Source: Stachybotrys elegans
Lineage: Eukaryota; Ascomycota; Sordariomycetes; Hypocreales; Stachybotryaceae
DNA length: 64,000 nucleotides
Assembly: GCA_020746835.1 (NCBI GenBank)
Contig: JAGPNK010000009.1
Coordinates: forward strand, 248,001-312,000
Direction of reading: 5' to 3'
Of the stretch, positions 1-13,028 are shown one piece after another. Position 1 is the stretch's first letter. Each line of letters begins with the position of its first letter. The notes under the pieces were generated by a model. The model saw only the letters and a program-made list of their open reading frames with translations, was not told the origin of the DNA and ran no database searches. The position numbers and the translations under genes are program-made.

Positions 1-96
1 TTTGCGAAGAGATTTTCGAAAAGCACCTCTTCCGCGGGCATGAATGTCCCGTTGGTGCTCATTCCATCATTAGTAGCCCTTCTCGGCCCTGTCCCA

Positions 97-1659
97 CTAC
101 CTTCTGCTCGTCTTCTGGTTCTCGAGCTCGATATCGTCGTTGTTGTATTTGTTCTTGCCGTTCGTAGCTCCGTTGGCCTGGCGGCTGTCATCGTCACTGT
201 CCTCTGTGAGGTCGTTGAGGCCGAAACCAGCGGCCTCTTCGTCATAGGCTCGGATCATGCCTTCGCGCTCGCCATGCTGACTGCTCAGGCTCCTCCGAGC
301 AGACATGCTAAGGCGGGTCTGGATGCTGGAGACCATATCGGTTCCAGTGGCGTCTTCGCCTACTCTTCCTGAGCCAAGGTTTCGGCCAGTGGGATCCCGC
401 CGGGAGAGGTTAAGGAGATAGACACCCGTAAAAGTGACCAAAAAACCACAGATCAGAGAGAGCGTGTTGACAGGATCGGTCGTGTTGAATCCCTGAAAGA
501 GGATAAAGGATGCGCATAGGGTGGCCGTCGTGAACGTCACGTAGTATAGAGGGTTAACACTGGTAGTTCGGTGTCAGCAAGACAGCCTGCAGCGGCAGCA
601 ATATCCTTCTTACATATTAGTTGGGAAGCAGGCAAGAGCTTTGTTGAAGTAGTTCATCTGGGTCAGGATGCAGATTGTTGTCAAGATCATGAAGACGTAT
701 GTAGATGGGTGCGTAAACTGGTTGTAGCCCGCAAAGGTGAGCTTCAGGGCAATGCCGAAGGCCTTGACGGACATGACGGAGATGGAGCCGACGGTGGAGC
801 AGATCGATAGGTAGATGAGAGCGTTCTTCTTGCCGTACGTAGGAGCGATTCGGTAGATCATGAAGAGGGCGAAAACGACAACAGAGATGGCGTAGAACAA
901 GAATCCTGAACAAAGTCAGTGAGCATCCCAGTGGTTTAGAAGCAGGTGTATATCGTACCAGGCTGGATGGCGAGGTGCAGAATTTCATCAATGGTCTCGA
1001 TCTCGGCGTCGGCTGGCGCATGAAGGACGATCACGACAGCGCCAATCAGGCAAATGGCACTGCCCAGCTTGCCCAGCGTTCCCAAATCTTCCTTGAGGAA
1101 ATAGGAGCCCAGAACAGCACCGATCAAGACGCTCAGGGCGCCGAGAGGCGTGACGAGAATGGCGGGAGCAAAGGCATAGGCAGCAAAGTTACAGATTTCA
1201 CCGGTGGCCACTGGTACGAAGGATGTTAGTTCTCACAAGCCCATTGACATACATTCGTTTCTGAGACTTACGTGTTCCAATTCCTGCCCACCAAAGCGGG
1301 TTCTTGAGATAGGCAAAACCATCGCCTTCGAATCCGTGCCGTTCTTCAGCTTGTATTAAGCCCTAGTGTATATTAGCGATTGCCGTCACGCTGATGCTGA
1401 CTGCATTGTCCCAACAACAGGTTAGGCGCAGCAAGAAATGCGAACCTTCTTTGTGATGACGAAACTAGTGCCTTTGAATCAAACAATTAGCATGCTGCGA
1501 CTCCTGAAGAAACCGTCATTGAGACATACCGATGGCAAGTGCAGAGGTCATGGCCAACGCCAGGCCGATGTATCTGGAAGTCTGCGTCAGCTCTGCCCCC
1601 CAAATATTGCGCTGGCCGCAATCTCTTGGACCGCTGTCGACCTACTTGTCCTCAATCAT
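97..1659 (-). CDS. NIPA-like magnesium transporter (DUF803)
   Basis: Polytopic membrane protein of the NIPA/DUF803 family, whose members move Mg2+ across plasma or endosomal membranes. Joining seven exons gives an N-terminus beginning MIEDK, then YIGLALAMTSALAIG, GTSFVITKKG, the family block around KNPLWWAGIGT, and AYAFAPAILVTPLGALSVL with further hydrophobic helices, about nine in all. The junction FPTN-IVNPLYYVTFTTATL is rebuilt across an intron near 541-600. The last 100 or so residues are a hydrophilic, acidic, Ser-rich cytosolic tail without membrane segments. The start ATG at 1659 is followed after only 15 nt by an intron, which is common in fungal genes. Family assignment is firm from the conserved blocks. 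Ion specificity is known for the family and not shown by this sequence. Confidence 0.9.
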
Positions 1660-4600
1660 GATGGCGGTGTTTGAGATTGTGAATTAAATCGCCAGATAAC
1701 TATGCGGACGGGGGAAACGAGGACAAATGCGCGTCGATCGGCGATGGTGTCCGTTCGGGGTCGTGTATTACGCGAAACAAGTGAGGGTGTTGAGAGCCTG
1801 CAAGTCGAAGCAGGTAAACAGCTCGCGCCGGGCGAGGAGTAGGAGAGCGACAGATGCCGAGCGCCGTTATACAGTAAACATGGACGGAGATGGTCGGTCG
1901 CAGACGCAGCGCAAGGGGAGAAGGAAGGACGAGAGCGAACGTCGAGGTGCGTGTGCGTCGGACTGGGTTGCGAGCGAGCCTCGGCGGGTAGAGAGAGAGG
2001 GGGGAGGGAGCCAGGCGATGAGGGTTGCGAAGGCGGCGAGGACTGACAGAGTTGCGCTTTCGCTTGCTGGATCGAGAGGCTGGGCGGAGGCGGGATGTAT
2101 GGGATGAGATGGAAGTTGTGGGAGGGCGTGGGCAGGGTTCCGGCAAGGCTGTTGAGAAGTTGACGGTGGCTGTGGGCTGGTAGAGAAGCAAGCAACCTTC
2201 CTGGCGACTTGGACTGAACGGGCCACCCTGGAGCGAAACTCTGTTCCATTAAAGAAAGGGTGCCCAGTTTTCTGGGGGGGGGCGTGTGGGTGCGGAGGGG
2301 GGGGTACGCGCCTACGGTAACCGCGAGTAGCAGAGGTAGCTGGGACTACTTGCGTGGCCAGTGACGGGTGTGAGTCCCACTGCAAAGTCAGGCGAGATCA
2401 GGTAATGGATACAAGGGCATGCGACAGAAGGAGAATCGGGGCAGGAAAAATTCGAAGAATCTGGCAGGAGGAGACTTTGGGGAAAGGGGGAGTGTATCGA
2501 CTACATGCATGCTGGAGTTCCAGTACCTGCTAAACCTGCGTGATTCCAACGCTGGCCCAAGTACCCATGTGTCCTTGCTCAGTGGGCGGTAGGTGCCGGC
2601 TACCTGCCAATACCCCCGTACCAAAACTCAATCATCCCCATCGTGGACACGAATTTGAGGTCCAACCATTTACATACCTGCATCGCCGAGCAGGCGCCTG
2701 CCCCGTCTTAGCATCCCGTGAGGTGGTGAGGGACGACTTCTTCCACCGGAGCGCGTTCATCCAGGCCCAGACTGTCCCCTCTTCTGCCTAGGCAGCGAGA
2801 AATGCGCTCACTCTCCGCACCTGCGTCAAAGCGACACATTTGGTGTCACTTGGGAGAGCAGAGTACGTACATACGGAGTATGTGTCCTCGTGTCCCTACA
2901 GCGCTTTCCGGCGCTTCATGTTCTTGAAGGGGGAGAGGAGAGGAGAGGAGGCTGGCGGCGTTAGGTTTCAGCTTCGAAACCCCTGGCTAGTCCTTGGTTT
3001 GGTCACAGTTTCCACCTGTAGGCCGTCGGGCGCATACACAGGTCCAGCCAGGTACCTCTCGCTGGCAGTGGACAGCAGTGGCCAGCCAGTGGCAGGGGCT
3101 GCTAATCTTAGCACCTCGTGACTGCTCGTTCCTGAGCACGGCTCGTCTCTCCATCCCTCCCGTCACCTCACCTCTCGTTCAATGCGTTCGGGACTGCTGA
3201 AGATGGCTGTGGCGGCCGGGATGCACGAGCCGCTGTGCCTCTCTTGTCGCTGTCATGTCCCTCAAGTGTCCATTTCGTGTCGGTTATGTTATACGGGATG
3301 GCACAGGAGGTACGGCGTTTGCATCTTAGGTGAGCTGCGTAGGAGGGAGTGCTCTGCTTGCGTCGACTGCCCAGCCTCACTGTCTACGTATGTATGATAT
3401 CTGGTAGACGGCGATATAAGGGCGGAGAGGGCGAGAGACAGTGCAGGGAGCACAGTTCTGCATGCATCCCTGGGTTCGTCATCATCGACCTTAGTAGCAT
3501 TACTTCATACATACCGCTTCAGGCCTCCCTGGCGTTGATCGGTATTTTATCTTGGTGACAAGGGATGGAGGTGGACGCATTAAACCCCGAATACTCCGTC
3601 CGGCCTGGAGTCCACGTAAACCTCACTTGCCCTACTGTTGGTATGGGTGATTCAATCGTGGCTCAGCCCTAAGGCTCGCTGATCGTGATACATATCAACA
3701 CTGGGCAGAGCACCCAGGCAGAGGATCCTTCAATCTTACCTTATCAGCAAACTAGGGCTGTCTAGACTCGTCCTCCACTTGGTACCTCTCTCGGCTGGCA
3801 GATTTGTTTCGATCCAGACAACCTCCCTACTTGTTGAGCCGCCCTGCCCCAGAACCATACGATTCAGTCAGTCGGTTTCTAGCCATGCACATGGCCGCAT
3901 ACTCTCGCTCACGACTGCTCGGATGGATGCCAAGTAAACGTGGCCTGACTCGTCGATCGAGTTAACGACAAAGCGGTCCCTTGCGTACCGCCTAAGCATT
4001 CGTTTCACCGGTTCGTGGGCTACTAATGGATCGGTAGCAGGTGCATCAATTCCCCTTCCCGATCTTCCCGCAGCTTGTCACATCACCCCTACGGATGCAG
4101 TCAGGTTCGTTCCAGCGTTTCCACTGAATGCATGAACTTGCTGCTCCAGTACATAGCAACTTTGCCCCAGGGGACTTCTCTCATAATCCTCCGTAGTGCT
4201 GCAGATCACCTAACGCGCCCGTGCGCTGCAGTCTTTGAAACGCCTGACAGTTCTCTGTTTCAAGTCATACGCATCAGGGCATGTCACACACACTCAACAG
4301 TGTTCCAGCCAAGAGCATCGGAGCAAGAGCCTATTCTTCTGTCGTAGGGTGGGCCTATCGACCGCCGACCGCCGACCTCCAGCTACCGACCACGATAGCT
4401 CGCTCTACCAGAACAGCAGGCGGGAGCCCTGTAGATCTAAAAACACTTCCAGCGCCTCAAGCGCCTTTGCAGATTGAGAAATCTGTAGGGGGCACGATAT
4501 ACATTCCATGATCTTCGTGTCCAAGTTACTTAGCCTTGAAAACAGGTTCCGTGCAGGAACCACCTCCATCCAACGCCAGGTATCCCTCGTCCCGCAAACG

Positions 4601-5063
4601 CTCAACATTTTCACAACTGCTCGTGCAGTTCGAGTGTGCGAGATGAGGCCCGGGCGCGCGAGTCCGCGGACCGGTTGAAAATGCAACAGCCAAAAGAAAG
4701 AAAACAGGGGAGAATCTGTCGTCGCCGAATGGCACCAGAGACATCTTCCATCTCTGCTGCGTATATGCTCGATATAGATTCGCGGAAGAAAACTTGTTGC
4801 TGAATGGGTTAGTATACATGGGCGCCACCTACCTCGATTGGATCGTCGTTTATTCTGGTAATGATCGAGTCGTTGTCCAGCTGGCAACGTTCACTACTGC
4901 AAACGCTGCTGTATGATGGGTTGGTTAATACAGATCCACGTGAGCCACCATATACGCTAGGGGCACGGTGAAATCAATAGACGTGGGTGTTGCGCCAGTA
5001 TGATGCTGGGGTTCGAGGAGGGGGTGAGAAAGAAAGGAGGGGTTAGTGCGATTGGACTTGGCT
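1660..5063. other. Intergenic region, 3.4 kb, no gene recognised
   Basis: The part next to 1660-2380 is the 5' side of the NIPA gene and is C/T-rich on that gene's strand, as fungal leaders often are. Open frames here (for example 1656-2249 and 4405-4887 on the minus strand) have low-complexity or unrecognisable products and no convincing exon structure. A short G-rich segment lies at 2271-2310. I see no tRNA, no transposon ends and no conserved protein. Confidence 0.5.
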
Positions 5064-7517
5064 TCATGACCGACGACGCTTGACGTCTGTTCTCAGGTTA
5101 GCAGGCTGTCTTGTCAATGATATCTGGTTCGCGGCGTACCTTTGTCTTCTTCCAAGTCCACTTCTTCGTCCTCGGTGCGGGATCGCTTTACCGAGGCATT
5201 AGGGGTATCAAAATCCGCATCGGCTTCTGTGATGCCTTCAACGTCGACTTCAGGCTCCTCTCTCCAGTCGATCTCGTCCATGTCATCGCCGTGGGCTGTC
5301 GGGGTTGTTGCCGGCAGCTCCGCTTGAGCAGTCAGGTCTACATTGGCATCATCATCAAGCATGGTACCCGTTGTTCCAGTGTCATGCGTGCTCGTGGATT
5401 CCATGCCATAAGCCACGTCAGCTTCTGCGAAGTTTGTATCTCCTTGGTTCTCCAGGTCCAAACCGGCTTCAGCGGGTTGCGAAACTTCGATGTGATCGGA
5501 CTCGTGCAGCATGTAATGATCACTGTCGCCAACGGTATCAACAACTTCGATCATGTCCAGTTTGGTAACTGATGCCTCTTCCGTCTCCTGAGTTACCTCT
5601 GGGACGGCTTCCGCATCGGCCTGGATAATCTCATGGGAGGATGCCATCGATCCTTCCACGTTATCTTCTCCACCAGTAGCTCCCTCGTCGAGAACTTCAA
5701 GATTCTCATCCTGGGCATTGAGCTGATCTTGGTCGTCTTCACCGCCACTTGCCTCTGTCTGGTCTTCAGTGCTGTGATGTTCCTCTAGTCCACTTTCGTA
5801 GTTATCCAACGACTCATGGTAGTCATCGGCAGCCTGAGAATCGGCAATCAGGTTGGCCGTGCCCTGAGGCATGGGCGAGCCGAAAAGATGGATGACCTCA
5901 TCAAGCCCCTTACCCGCAGTAGCACTCTCAACCAAAAAGTCAAAGCGCTTGCTGGTGGTGGGCCTTGTGAAGAGATAGGTATAGAGGACTCTGGAGCTAT
6001 CGGGGTCTTGATTCTTGACCAGGAGGTCAAACACCTCCAGAATCTGGCGTAGAGTTATGCCAGATACAGTGTCTTGGGTTTGGGACTGCATGATAGTTAG
6101 CGGGGGAACTCCATTTGGGGGAGGGTATAGGTGTTACCTCTGCAAATTCCAGACCCAGCTCGTCAATCTGGAAAACAAGCTCTTCTTCTGGAGGAATCTC
6201 GTTCGCTAGCTCGGAGCGGAAGCCAGCGAGCAGGGATTCCATACTGTCGTCAAGAACGGAGAGTTCAGAGAAGAAGCCATCCGAGGTATCCGAGAAAAAG
6301 GGAAACTCATCCCCTCGGTATTGGACCGTGATGGCTGGGTGCGAAGACTCTTCCTCCTTAACCGAAACCTGACGCGAGTCCACCTCATCGACCTGATCCT
6401 CTACATCTGCTTCCTCGCCTTGTAGTTCCGTAAGAGTAGGTTCTTCGTCATAGTCGATCTCATGAACATCGTCATTCTCTGGCTCATAAGCTTCTTCAGC
6501 CACCTCTTCTTCCACAACATTTTGAGCCTCTCCGCCCTCTCCAACGGCTTCCCTGCTGGATACTTCGCTAGCTTCAGGCTGTGCTGTATCGGGGCTCATC
6601 CCGTGAGCGGCCTCCAGCGACGCGTCGTGTTGGTTCTCGGGTTCGGCTTCATCCCAGGTAATCTCGTCTTCCTCAGTGGGTACTGAAGGATCAGCTTGGG
6701 CTTCACCAGCTGAATTGGAGGGCACAGAATCTTGCTCCGCATCCTGAGTTGAAGCCTCCCTGTTTTCGTCATCTTGCACCTGATCGTACACACCAGAATC
6801 CGCATGATCAATGCCATCATTTGGCAGCTCGCCAGTAGCATCATCATGACCATAATCCAACTCTTGCATGTAGTCGTCGTCCTCTTTATCAGCCGGCTGA
6901 TGGGAATTGCTTGGGTCCTCGTCCTCGATGTACTCGGCGGTATGCTCCTCAATCTCAATCTCAGCGTAGGTATCCAGATCGTTGGGGTTCAGGTCATGCT
7001 GATCCACGTCATGGTCGTTCGTTTCGTTGTCCTCAAAGTTTTCCTCGGTTTTCTCAAAAGCAAAATCATCTGCTGTATTTGCGCCTTGTTCGTCGCCATC
7101 CTGGTTCTCGCTATCTGCACCATAGTTCTGCTTCGTTTCAGGCATAGAAGCGATGGGCTTTGCGCCCTGAAGATCGCGTGACTGGCCCTCCACGTCGCTT
7201 TCGTATGTGATCAAGTCATCTTCCATCGGGTTTATGAGAGAGGTATGCATCAAGGCATCCTGCTCTATCCCGACCTCAGACATTTCCCCGAGCGTAGCAA
7301 GCTGTCGCAACAGGAAATCCGGGGCGCGGGGGCTGCAACTTCGTCCTCGATCAAGAGTCCAGGATCGACTGTTGTTGCTTCGCGGAGGTTATAGGCGGCT
7401 CGTATTTGCGAGATATCTTAGCGTTAACGGCTCTCGGCGGCGATGGGATATCTTGAGCTGCTACGGTGTTTGAAGTTGGTCGTCGTGGTTGATGGGTTGT
7501 GTCGTGGTTTTCCACAT
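5064..7517 (-). CDS. Large acidic, mostly disordered protein; 5' exon frame-broken
   Basis: I do not recognise this protein. From the in-frame ATG at 7283 it reads about 400 residues. It then splices (GAG, intron with GTAACA donor near 6140, acceptor before TCC) into a second exon containing a short folded-looking segment (ITLRQILEVFDLLVKNQDP, then YLFTRPTTSKRFDFLVE). That segment is followed by a long Glu/Asp-rich tail. A small last intron (about 5088-5145) joins to a basic end, DVKRRRS, before the stop at 5064-5066. The tail and middle repeat a short motif: DEITWDEAEPE, HEIDYDEEPTL, DEIDWREEPE. Coding-looking sequence continues upstream of 7283 to an ATG at 7517 but in three successive frames (breaks near 7509, 7360 and 7322). 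The gene is therefore either disrupted at its 5' end or mis-sequenced there. Nuclear or chromatin roles would be guesses. Confidence 0.7.
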
Positions 7518-7975
7518 TTGTTTCGCGAAAAACAAACAGGGCGTGCTGTTGGGAGACGAGAGGTGCGAGACGCGAGGGCAGTACGCCGGCTTTCTTAGTT
7601 CTTCAGATGGGGGATGCGTGGAATAAAGCTCGAGGTTTGCACGCGTCAAACCAAGCTGTCTGTAAATTTAGGTGGATGTGCTTCGTACGTCAAAGACAAA
7701 GAGCCTGAACTGCTTCTTACAGGAATCGCCTTAGTCATCGAGGGAGAAGGCAAATAAAAGAGCCTTTCCTAAAATGCTTAGCGCCAGAGCCAGCCAGGTA
7801 CGTACCTTGCACCACTTGTCCTCCCTCCCACTTCCAGTAAAGGGTCCCACCTCACACACCTCCCGACCCTCAGAATTGGCCAGCAGCTCCCATTGACGCA
7901 GTGCTGCTGAACCTCCATTCACCCCCGAGCCCATCATACTCCCCAAGGCCCTTGGCATCAACAAGCGTATCCAAC
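7518..7975. promoter_or_regulatory. Divergent promoter region, acidic protein / RET2
   Basis: About 460 bp separates the 5' ends of two head-to-head genes and must hold both promoters. No TATA box or known operator stands out. The RET2-proximal half (7820-7970) is C-rich, as expected for a leader. Confidence 0.5.
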
Positions 7976-9727
7976 ATGGTAAGAGGGGATGTGTTCGGTA
8001 TGGATAGTCAATGGAATGGCTGACGAGTCATAGGTCGTCCTGGCAGCGTCGATCTGCACCCGTGGCGGGAAAGCTGTCCTCTCCAGGCAGTTCAGGGAGA
8101 TGCCACGATCCCGCATGGAAGCCCTCCTCGCATCGTTCCCCAAGCAAGCCGACAGCGGCACACAGCACACCACCGTCGAACGGGACAATGTCCGCTTCGT
8201 ATACCAGCCGCTCGATGAGCTGTACATGGTTCTTGTGACCAACCGCCAGTCCAACATCCTCCAAGACATCGACTCGCTCCACCTGTTTGCCCAGGTCGTC
8301 ACCACCACGTGCAAGAGCCTCGACGAGCGCGAAATCCTAAAGAATGCCTACGAACTTCTCAGCGCCTTTGATGAGCTCGTCACCCTCGGATACAGGGAGA
8401 ACCTGACAATCAGCCAAATCAAGACCTTCCTCGACATGGAGAGTCACGAGGAGCGCATCCAGGAGATTATTGCACGAGTAGGTCCTCTCTGTTGGCCGTG
8501 CCCTGTGCTCTTTTTGCTGACATGGCCATAAGAACAAAGAATTGGAGGCCACCGAGGAGCGGAAACGAAGAGCGAAGCAGATCGAAATGCAGCGCAAGGA
8601 GTCGGCCAGGACTGGTCGCGGCATCCCCCATACACCTGTTTACCCCACGTATACCGCGCCCTCTCGGCCCAGCACCAACGAAACTTTCGACTCATACGAG
8701 GCTGAGAAGAACAAAACCTTTAGCAAGTGGGTTTCCCTGGAAATACGGCCGCGCGAATGTTTTACTGACTATGTCGTTGCAGGCCCAGCACTCTTAAGGC
8801 CAAGGGCATGCAGCTTGGCAAGAAGTCCAAGACGACTGACATGTTTGAGCGAGTCCGTGGTGATATGGGTGGCGAGATTGATAACACGCCTCTCATCACT
8901 CCGACGCCAGCCGCAGCCGCTGAGCCTGCCGAGCCTCGCGTGTCATCGACCCTGGATCGCGACGCTATTCACGTCACCATCTCCGAGTCTATCAGCGCCA
9001 AGCTGTCCCGAGAAGGAGCAGTCTCCTCTCTGGCTGTCACCGGAGATCTGACGCTCCGAGTGTCTGATCCCAGCCTGACCAAGATTACGCTGGGCGTCCA
9101 GGCTGCTCCCTCACATGGTGTCCAGTTCCGCACCCACCCCAACGTTGATCGCAACCTTTTCAACGGCTCCAAGATTATTCAGATGAGCAACACTGCTCGC
9201 GGGTTCCCTGTCAACAACGCTGTTGGCGTTCTTCGCTGGCGAGCCACTCCTAAAGTCGATGACCCCAGCGCATGCCCCATCACCTTCACCGTTTGGGTGA
9301 ACAGGGATGGAGGCAAGTACAACATGACGGTGGAGTACGAGCTGACTGGCGGCGATGCGCTGAAGGACGTCAGTGTCATCATCCCATACCAGGGCAGCGA
9401 GCCTATGGTTTCCAGCTTCGATGCCGCGTATGAGGTCTCTGGAGACTCGGTCGAGTGGAACATTGGCTCGGTAGATGACGAGAACCCTAGCGGTTCCTTT
9501 GAGTTTGAGGCGGAGTCGGCGGATGAGAATGACTTCTTCCCCATGACTGTCAGGTTCAACAAGTCCTCGCCATACATTGCCGTCGACGTAAGTTGTGTTT
9601 CCACGAATTGGATCAGGCCCGTGCTAACAGCGTCAAGGTGTCTACGGTATCTCTGCTGGAAGAGAATGAAGAGGTTACCTTCTCCAAGGAGGTGAGATCA
9701 AGCGCCGACAACTTCCTGGTTGAATAG
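7976..9727 (+). CDS. RET2: Coatomer (COPI) subunit delta
   Basis: Delta-COP, a subunit of the COPI coat that returns cargo from Golgi to ER. The first exon is only the ATG at 7976-7978; an intron (7979-8033) then joins to VVLAASICTRGGKAVLSRQF, the family's longin-like N-terminus. That domain continues through LDELYMVLVTNRQSNILQDI to about residue 145. Next come a charged linker (ELEATEERKRRAKQIEMQRK), the MQLGKKSKTTDMFERVRGDM block, and a C-terminal mu-homology domain with VHVTISESISAKLSREGAV and the W-rich strands near VEWNIGSVDDENPSGSFEFE. Introns lie near 8480-8531, 8728-8782 and 9590-9637. The product ends FSKEVRSSADNFLVE. Length (about 510 residues) and domain order match the family. Confidence 0.95.
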
Positions 9728-10250
9728 ATGCAACCGAAGAGTGGGAGTCGGATAGCAGTAGTTGTTTGATGCCGGGAATCAAAATGCTGAAAAGCAGGTC
9801 TTAAAGGGGGCTGGCTGGGACGCAACAGTGTAGACGTAATGGAGTAACGACCCAACCTCGAGTTTCTTGCTGCCATGTAGATGATGCGCACAACCTGATG
9901 TTATCAAGATTTATATGGGTATGCAGTTGAATGAAATCCAACGACGATTGGAGAATAGACAGTTGCTAAGATGTAATATTGGAAGTTGTGATTCTGTGCT
10001 TCGTGCTTGGTTTTAGGTTGGAGGATTGGAGGGTCGTACAGTGTGTATGTGGGCCCGAGACTGTACCTCAATCTGCGCCTACCTTGACCAGATTCCAAGC
10101 ATCATCACGATCAACCTTACCAACTTGGATGCTGTAAGTCGACAATGAAGTCCAGCTGCGGCCCCATATAGAATCACAGCCCGGATATGCGGTCCTCTAA
10201 GAAATAGGCTGCCGTCTTGGAAACCCAACTATTGCCCACGGGCGCGCACA
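9728..10250. other. Intergenic, RET2 3' end to APC4 promoter
   Basis: About 520 bp between two tandem plus-strand genes. It should hold the RET2 3' UTR and the APC4 promoter. Nothing else is recognised. Confidence 0.5.
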
Positions 10251-12895
10251 ATGGCTCAGACGCGAGAGCTCTCGCAACTCAGCCAGACCGAGCTGGACAA
10301 CAAAGCCCCAGATGGCTTCCCCGTCTCATGCCCGACTCTCGACCTCTTAGCCACGTGGGACGACAGTAGCAAACACCTCTTTATCCAGCGTCCGCCAGGA
10401 CAGTATGTCTCCAAGATCCACCAGTATGGCTCCGGGGGTGCGAAGGCCCCCGACGCGTTGACGGTGACGTGGAAACCAGACGGTAGGTGAATGAGCTTGC
10501 GATCTGTGTGCGTCCCATATTGACACGGTGTGATAGGACAGTTTCTTGCCGTGGGCTGGAGCGATGGTGTGGTGCGGCTGATGGGCCTGGAGAACAACAA
10601 GGCTGCTCACCATATCCAGGTCTGCAACGCTGCTGAGGCGAAAATCATTCACATCGGATGGTCAAGCTGCAAAATCACAAACGAGCCCAAGCGGCCTCTG
10701 CCCAAGCAGCTCGCTGCCGAGGCGGCGAAGGGCATTGGCAGCGGCATGGGCGAAAGCGAGGATTTGGCCAACCTTCCGCGGGAGCTCACCTTCTTGGAAG
10801 TCGATACGGCCCTGCCCAAAATCAGCCCTCTACCAAGCAGTACAGCCGGCGCAGGGTCAGTCTTCACTGTTCTCCCTAACAGTTTACTATGAGAATGTTG
10901 ACTGTTCGCGATAGAGAAGACGCGCTGGTCTTTACAGTTCGCACGGGCATTGACTTTTTGTTCCAGACGCTCAAGCCGGCCGATTATGATCAAATCAACA
11001 TCATGGTTGTAGGGACGAGCAACGGGAAACTTCAGCTCAGCATCTACGACTCATTCGTACTTGGAACCTTCAGCTCGCCTACTGATATCTCACCCACCTC
11101 CCAGCTCATCCATCACACATCGCACCCCCAAGTCACGACGCACGTAATAGCCCTAGCAGACAAACCAAAGGACCCAGAAACGGTGCATCTCGTGCCTATG
11201 GATCTGCCTTTTGTATCATCTACCCCCATTAATCTGCCCCTTCTGGCTTCCAAGTTGACGGGCCTGCAAAAGCTTCTGCGGTACCTGAAACAGACCCAGC
11301 TGCACATGCAAGTCGAGTGGAAGAACTCGAGAGAACTGCCCAGTCGGTTCCTCCGCAGTGTGCAAGGCGACTTGGAGAACATGGAGCGAGGACCTACTGA
11401 CATTGTCACCGCTCTATATCATACTGCCGTTACCGGCCATGTTTACCCGCCAGTGCGCGAATGGTTGGTCGACAGCCTCGCAGAACGAGTAGGTGGCATG
11501 AAGATAACTTGTTGCACGTCTTTTATGCTAACCATGCCTTCTAGGGTCATAAGCGATGGGACAAAGCAGTAGCCTCGGCGTTGGAGAATCTCCGTGGTCT
11601 TGTTCATGAGAACTTTCTACCCGCACTTGACCGCTGCGCTATTATCCTCAGTAGGTTACGAGGTCTCGTTCAGTTTCACGGCACCCAGCATGATATTGGC
11701 TTCACTGGCCCTCAAGTCGCCAAGGTCGAAGACTCCATCAACAGCCTCTATCTTGTTGGTCACAGGATTCTAGTCCTAATCATGGACGAGCTGTCACACT
11801 TTACCTCCTTCTCAACCTGGCTGCGATTCCAGATTGACCGCCTTGCCACATCCAGCTCTACACCAGAAGAGCTCACGGAGAAGGAAGCGACAATGGATAA
11901 TGCCAAGGTCCTGGAGTACATCAAGCGCTACACGACATCCAGCCCCTTGGACATGTTCTTTGACGAGATCAACAAGGAGGACTACGCAGCAGACTTGGCG
12001 CACATAGAATCCGGGACCGGTCTCCTCACAGTGCTGGATAAGCAGCTCAAGAAGATGGCCAATGGGCAGCCCAGCATGCGAGCGCTGCTGCACGTGGAGT
12101 TCCTAGTAGACTACGCCGTCTCGAGATCCAACCTCATATTCAAGGATGTTGCCGAGGCGAAGAAGAGAAGCGTCCGCTTTGGAAAGGGCGTATATCTGAA
12201 GGCCAGTAGGCCTATTTCCCAGCTTGACGTGAGGATGCACAAGCACGACGGAAAGGTGTGGCAGCCCGTTCCTCATCGTCGTGTCACTACTGACGATGGG
12301 CAGCATGCTATGGTCTATGCTGCGTTGACATTGAAGGACGACACAGGTTCCGGTATGTTCCCAAAGACAAAGGCTGTATTGGACACTGCTGATACTCTTC
12401 AAGTGCATATTTCTCGCCATGGGCTAAGGATAATCAACGGTATCAGCGACAACCTTAACCTCCAGCTCTGCCGCGTAACTCTTGGTGGGAGAAAGCTAGT
12501 GCAGATGAAGTTTCTAAACGAGACTTCTCTCATTCTTCTTTGCAGCGAGCAAGGTATGTCGCATCATTCAGCCACTGGCCTGCAGAACAGCCTGCTAATA
12601 TTTTCCAGATGGTGCATATGTCGTCATCTCAGTGCCAGTGCAATCAGGCTTGCTGCCCTACGCCCCTAAAGAATCCTTCGCAGAAGATTCTCCCAGCGTC
12701 GGCTTGGACGGGTTTCCAGAGATTCGCATCCCGCAAGACAAGGCGCTTCGGCCGGTTCATATGGAGGTTCACGACAAGAGCGATGTCCGCGGCTCCATCC
12801 CTGCGAGAATATGTCTCCTAAATAGCAGCCGCACCGTGATGCGAACGTTTGTGATACCAGAGGACATGTACTCAAGGGAGATAGGGGGCAGATAG
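10251..12895 (+). CDS. APC4: Anaphase-promoting complex subunit 4 (Apc4)
   Basis: Scaffold subunit of the APC/C ubiquitin ligase that drives mitotic exit. The N-terminus (from MAQTRELSQLSQTELDNKAP) holds the Apc4 WD40-like region: CPTLDLLATWDDSSKHLFI, then after an intron FLAVGWSDGVVRLMGLENNK. The long central helical domain is seen in ENLRGLVHENFLPALDRCAI and SRLRGLVQFHGTQHDIG, which are characteristic of Apc4, and in LDMFFDEINKEDYAADLAHI. Introns fall near 10485-10537, in 10857-10914, near 11490-11545 and near 12555-12607, all short and GT..AG. The C-terminus ends SREIGGR at the stop before 12896. Assignment rests on the central domain and overall length of more than 750 residues. Confidence 0.88.
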
Positions 12896-13028
12896 GAAGG
12901 TTGGCAGAAGATTGTGGTTCATGCATCGCTGCTAAATACTATCAATACATTCGAGAAATCATAAACAGTGTGTCCTCCATAACGAAAATCCTATTCCGGG
13001 CCCTTTGCCCTCAGCCGGTGGTGGGACA

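Noticed and set aside
4405..4887. 160-aa minus-strand open frame
   Set aside because: No recognisable domain, unlikely composition, no support from neighbouring exons.
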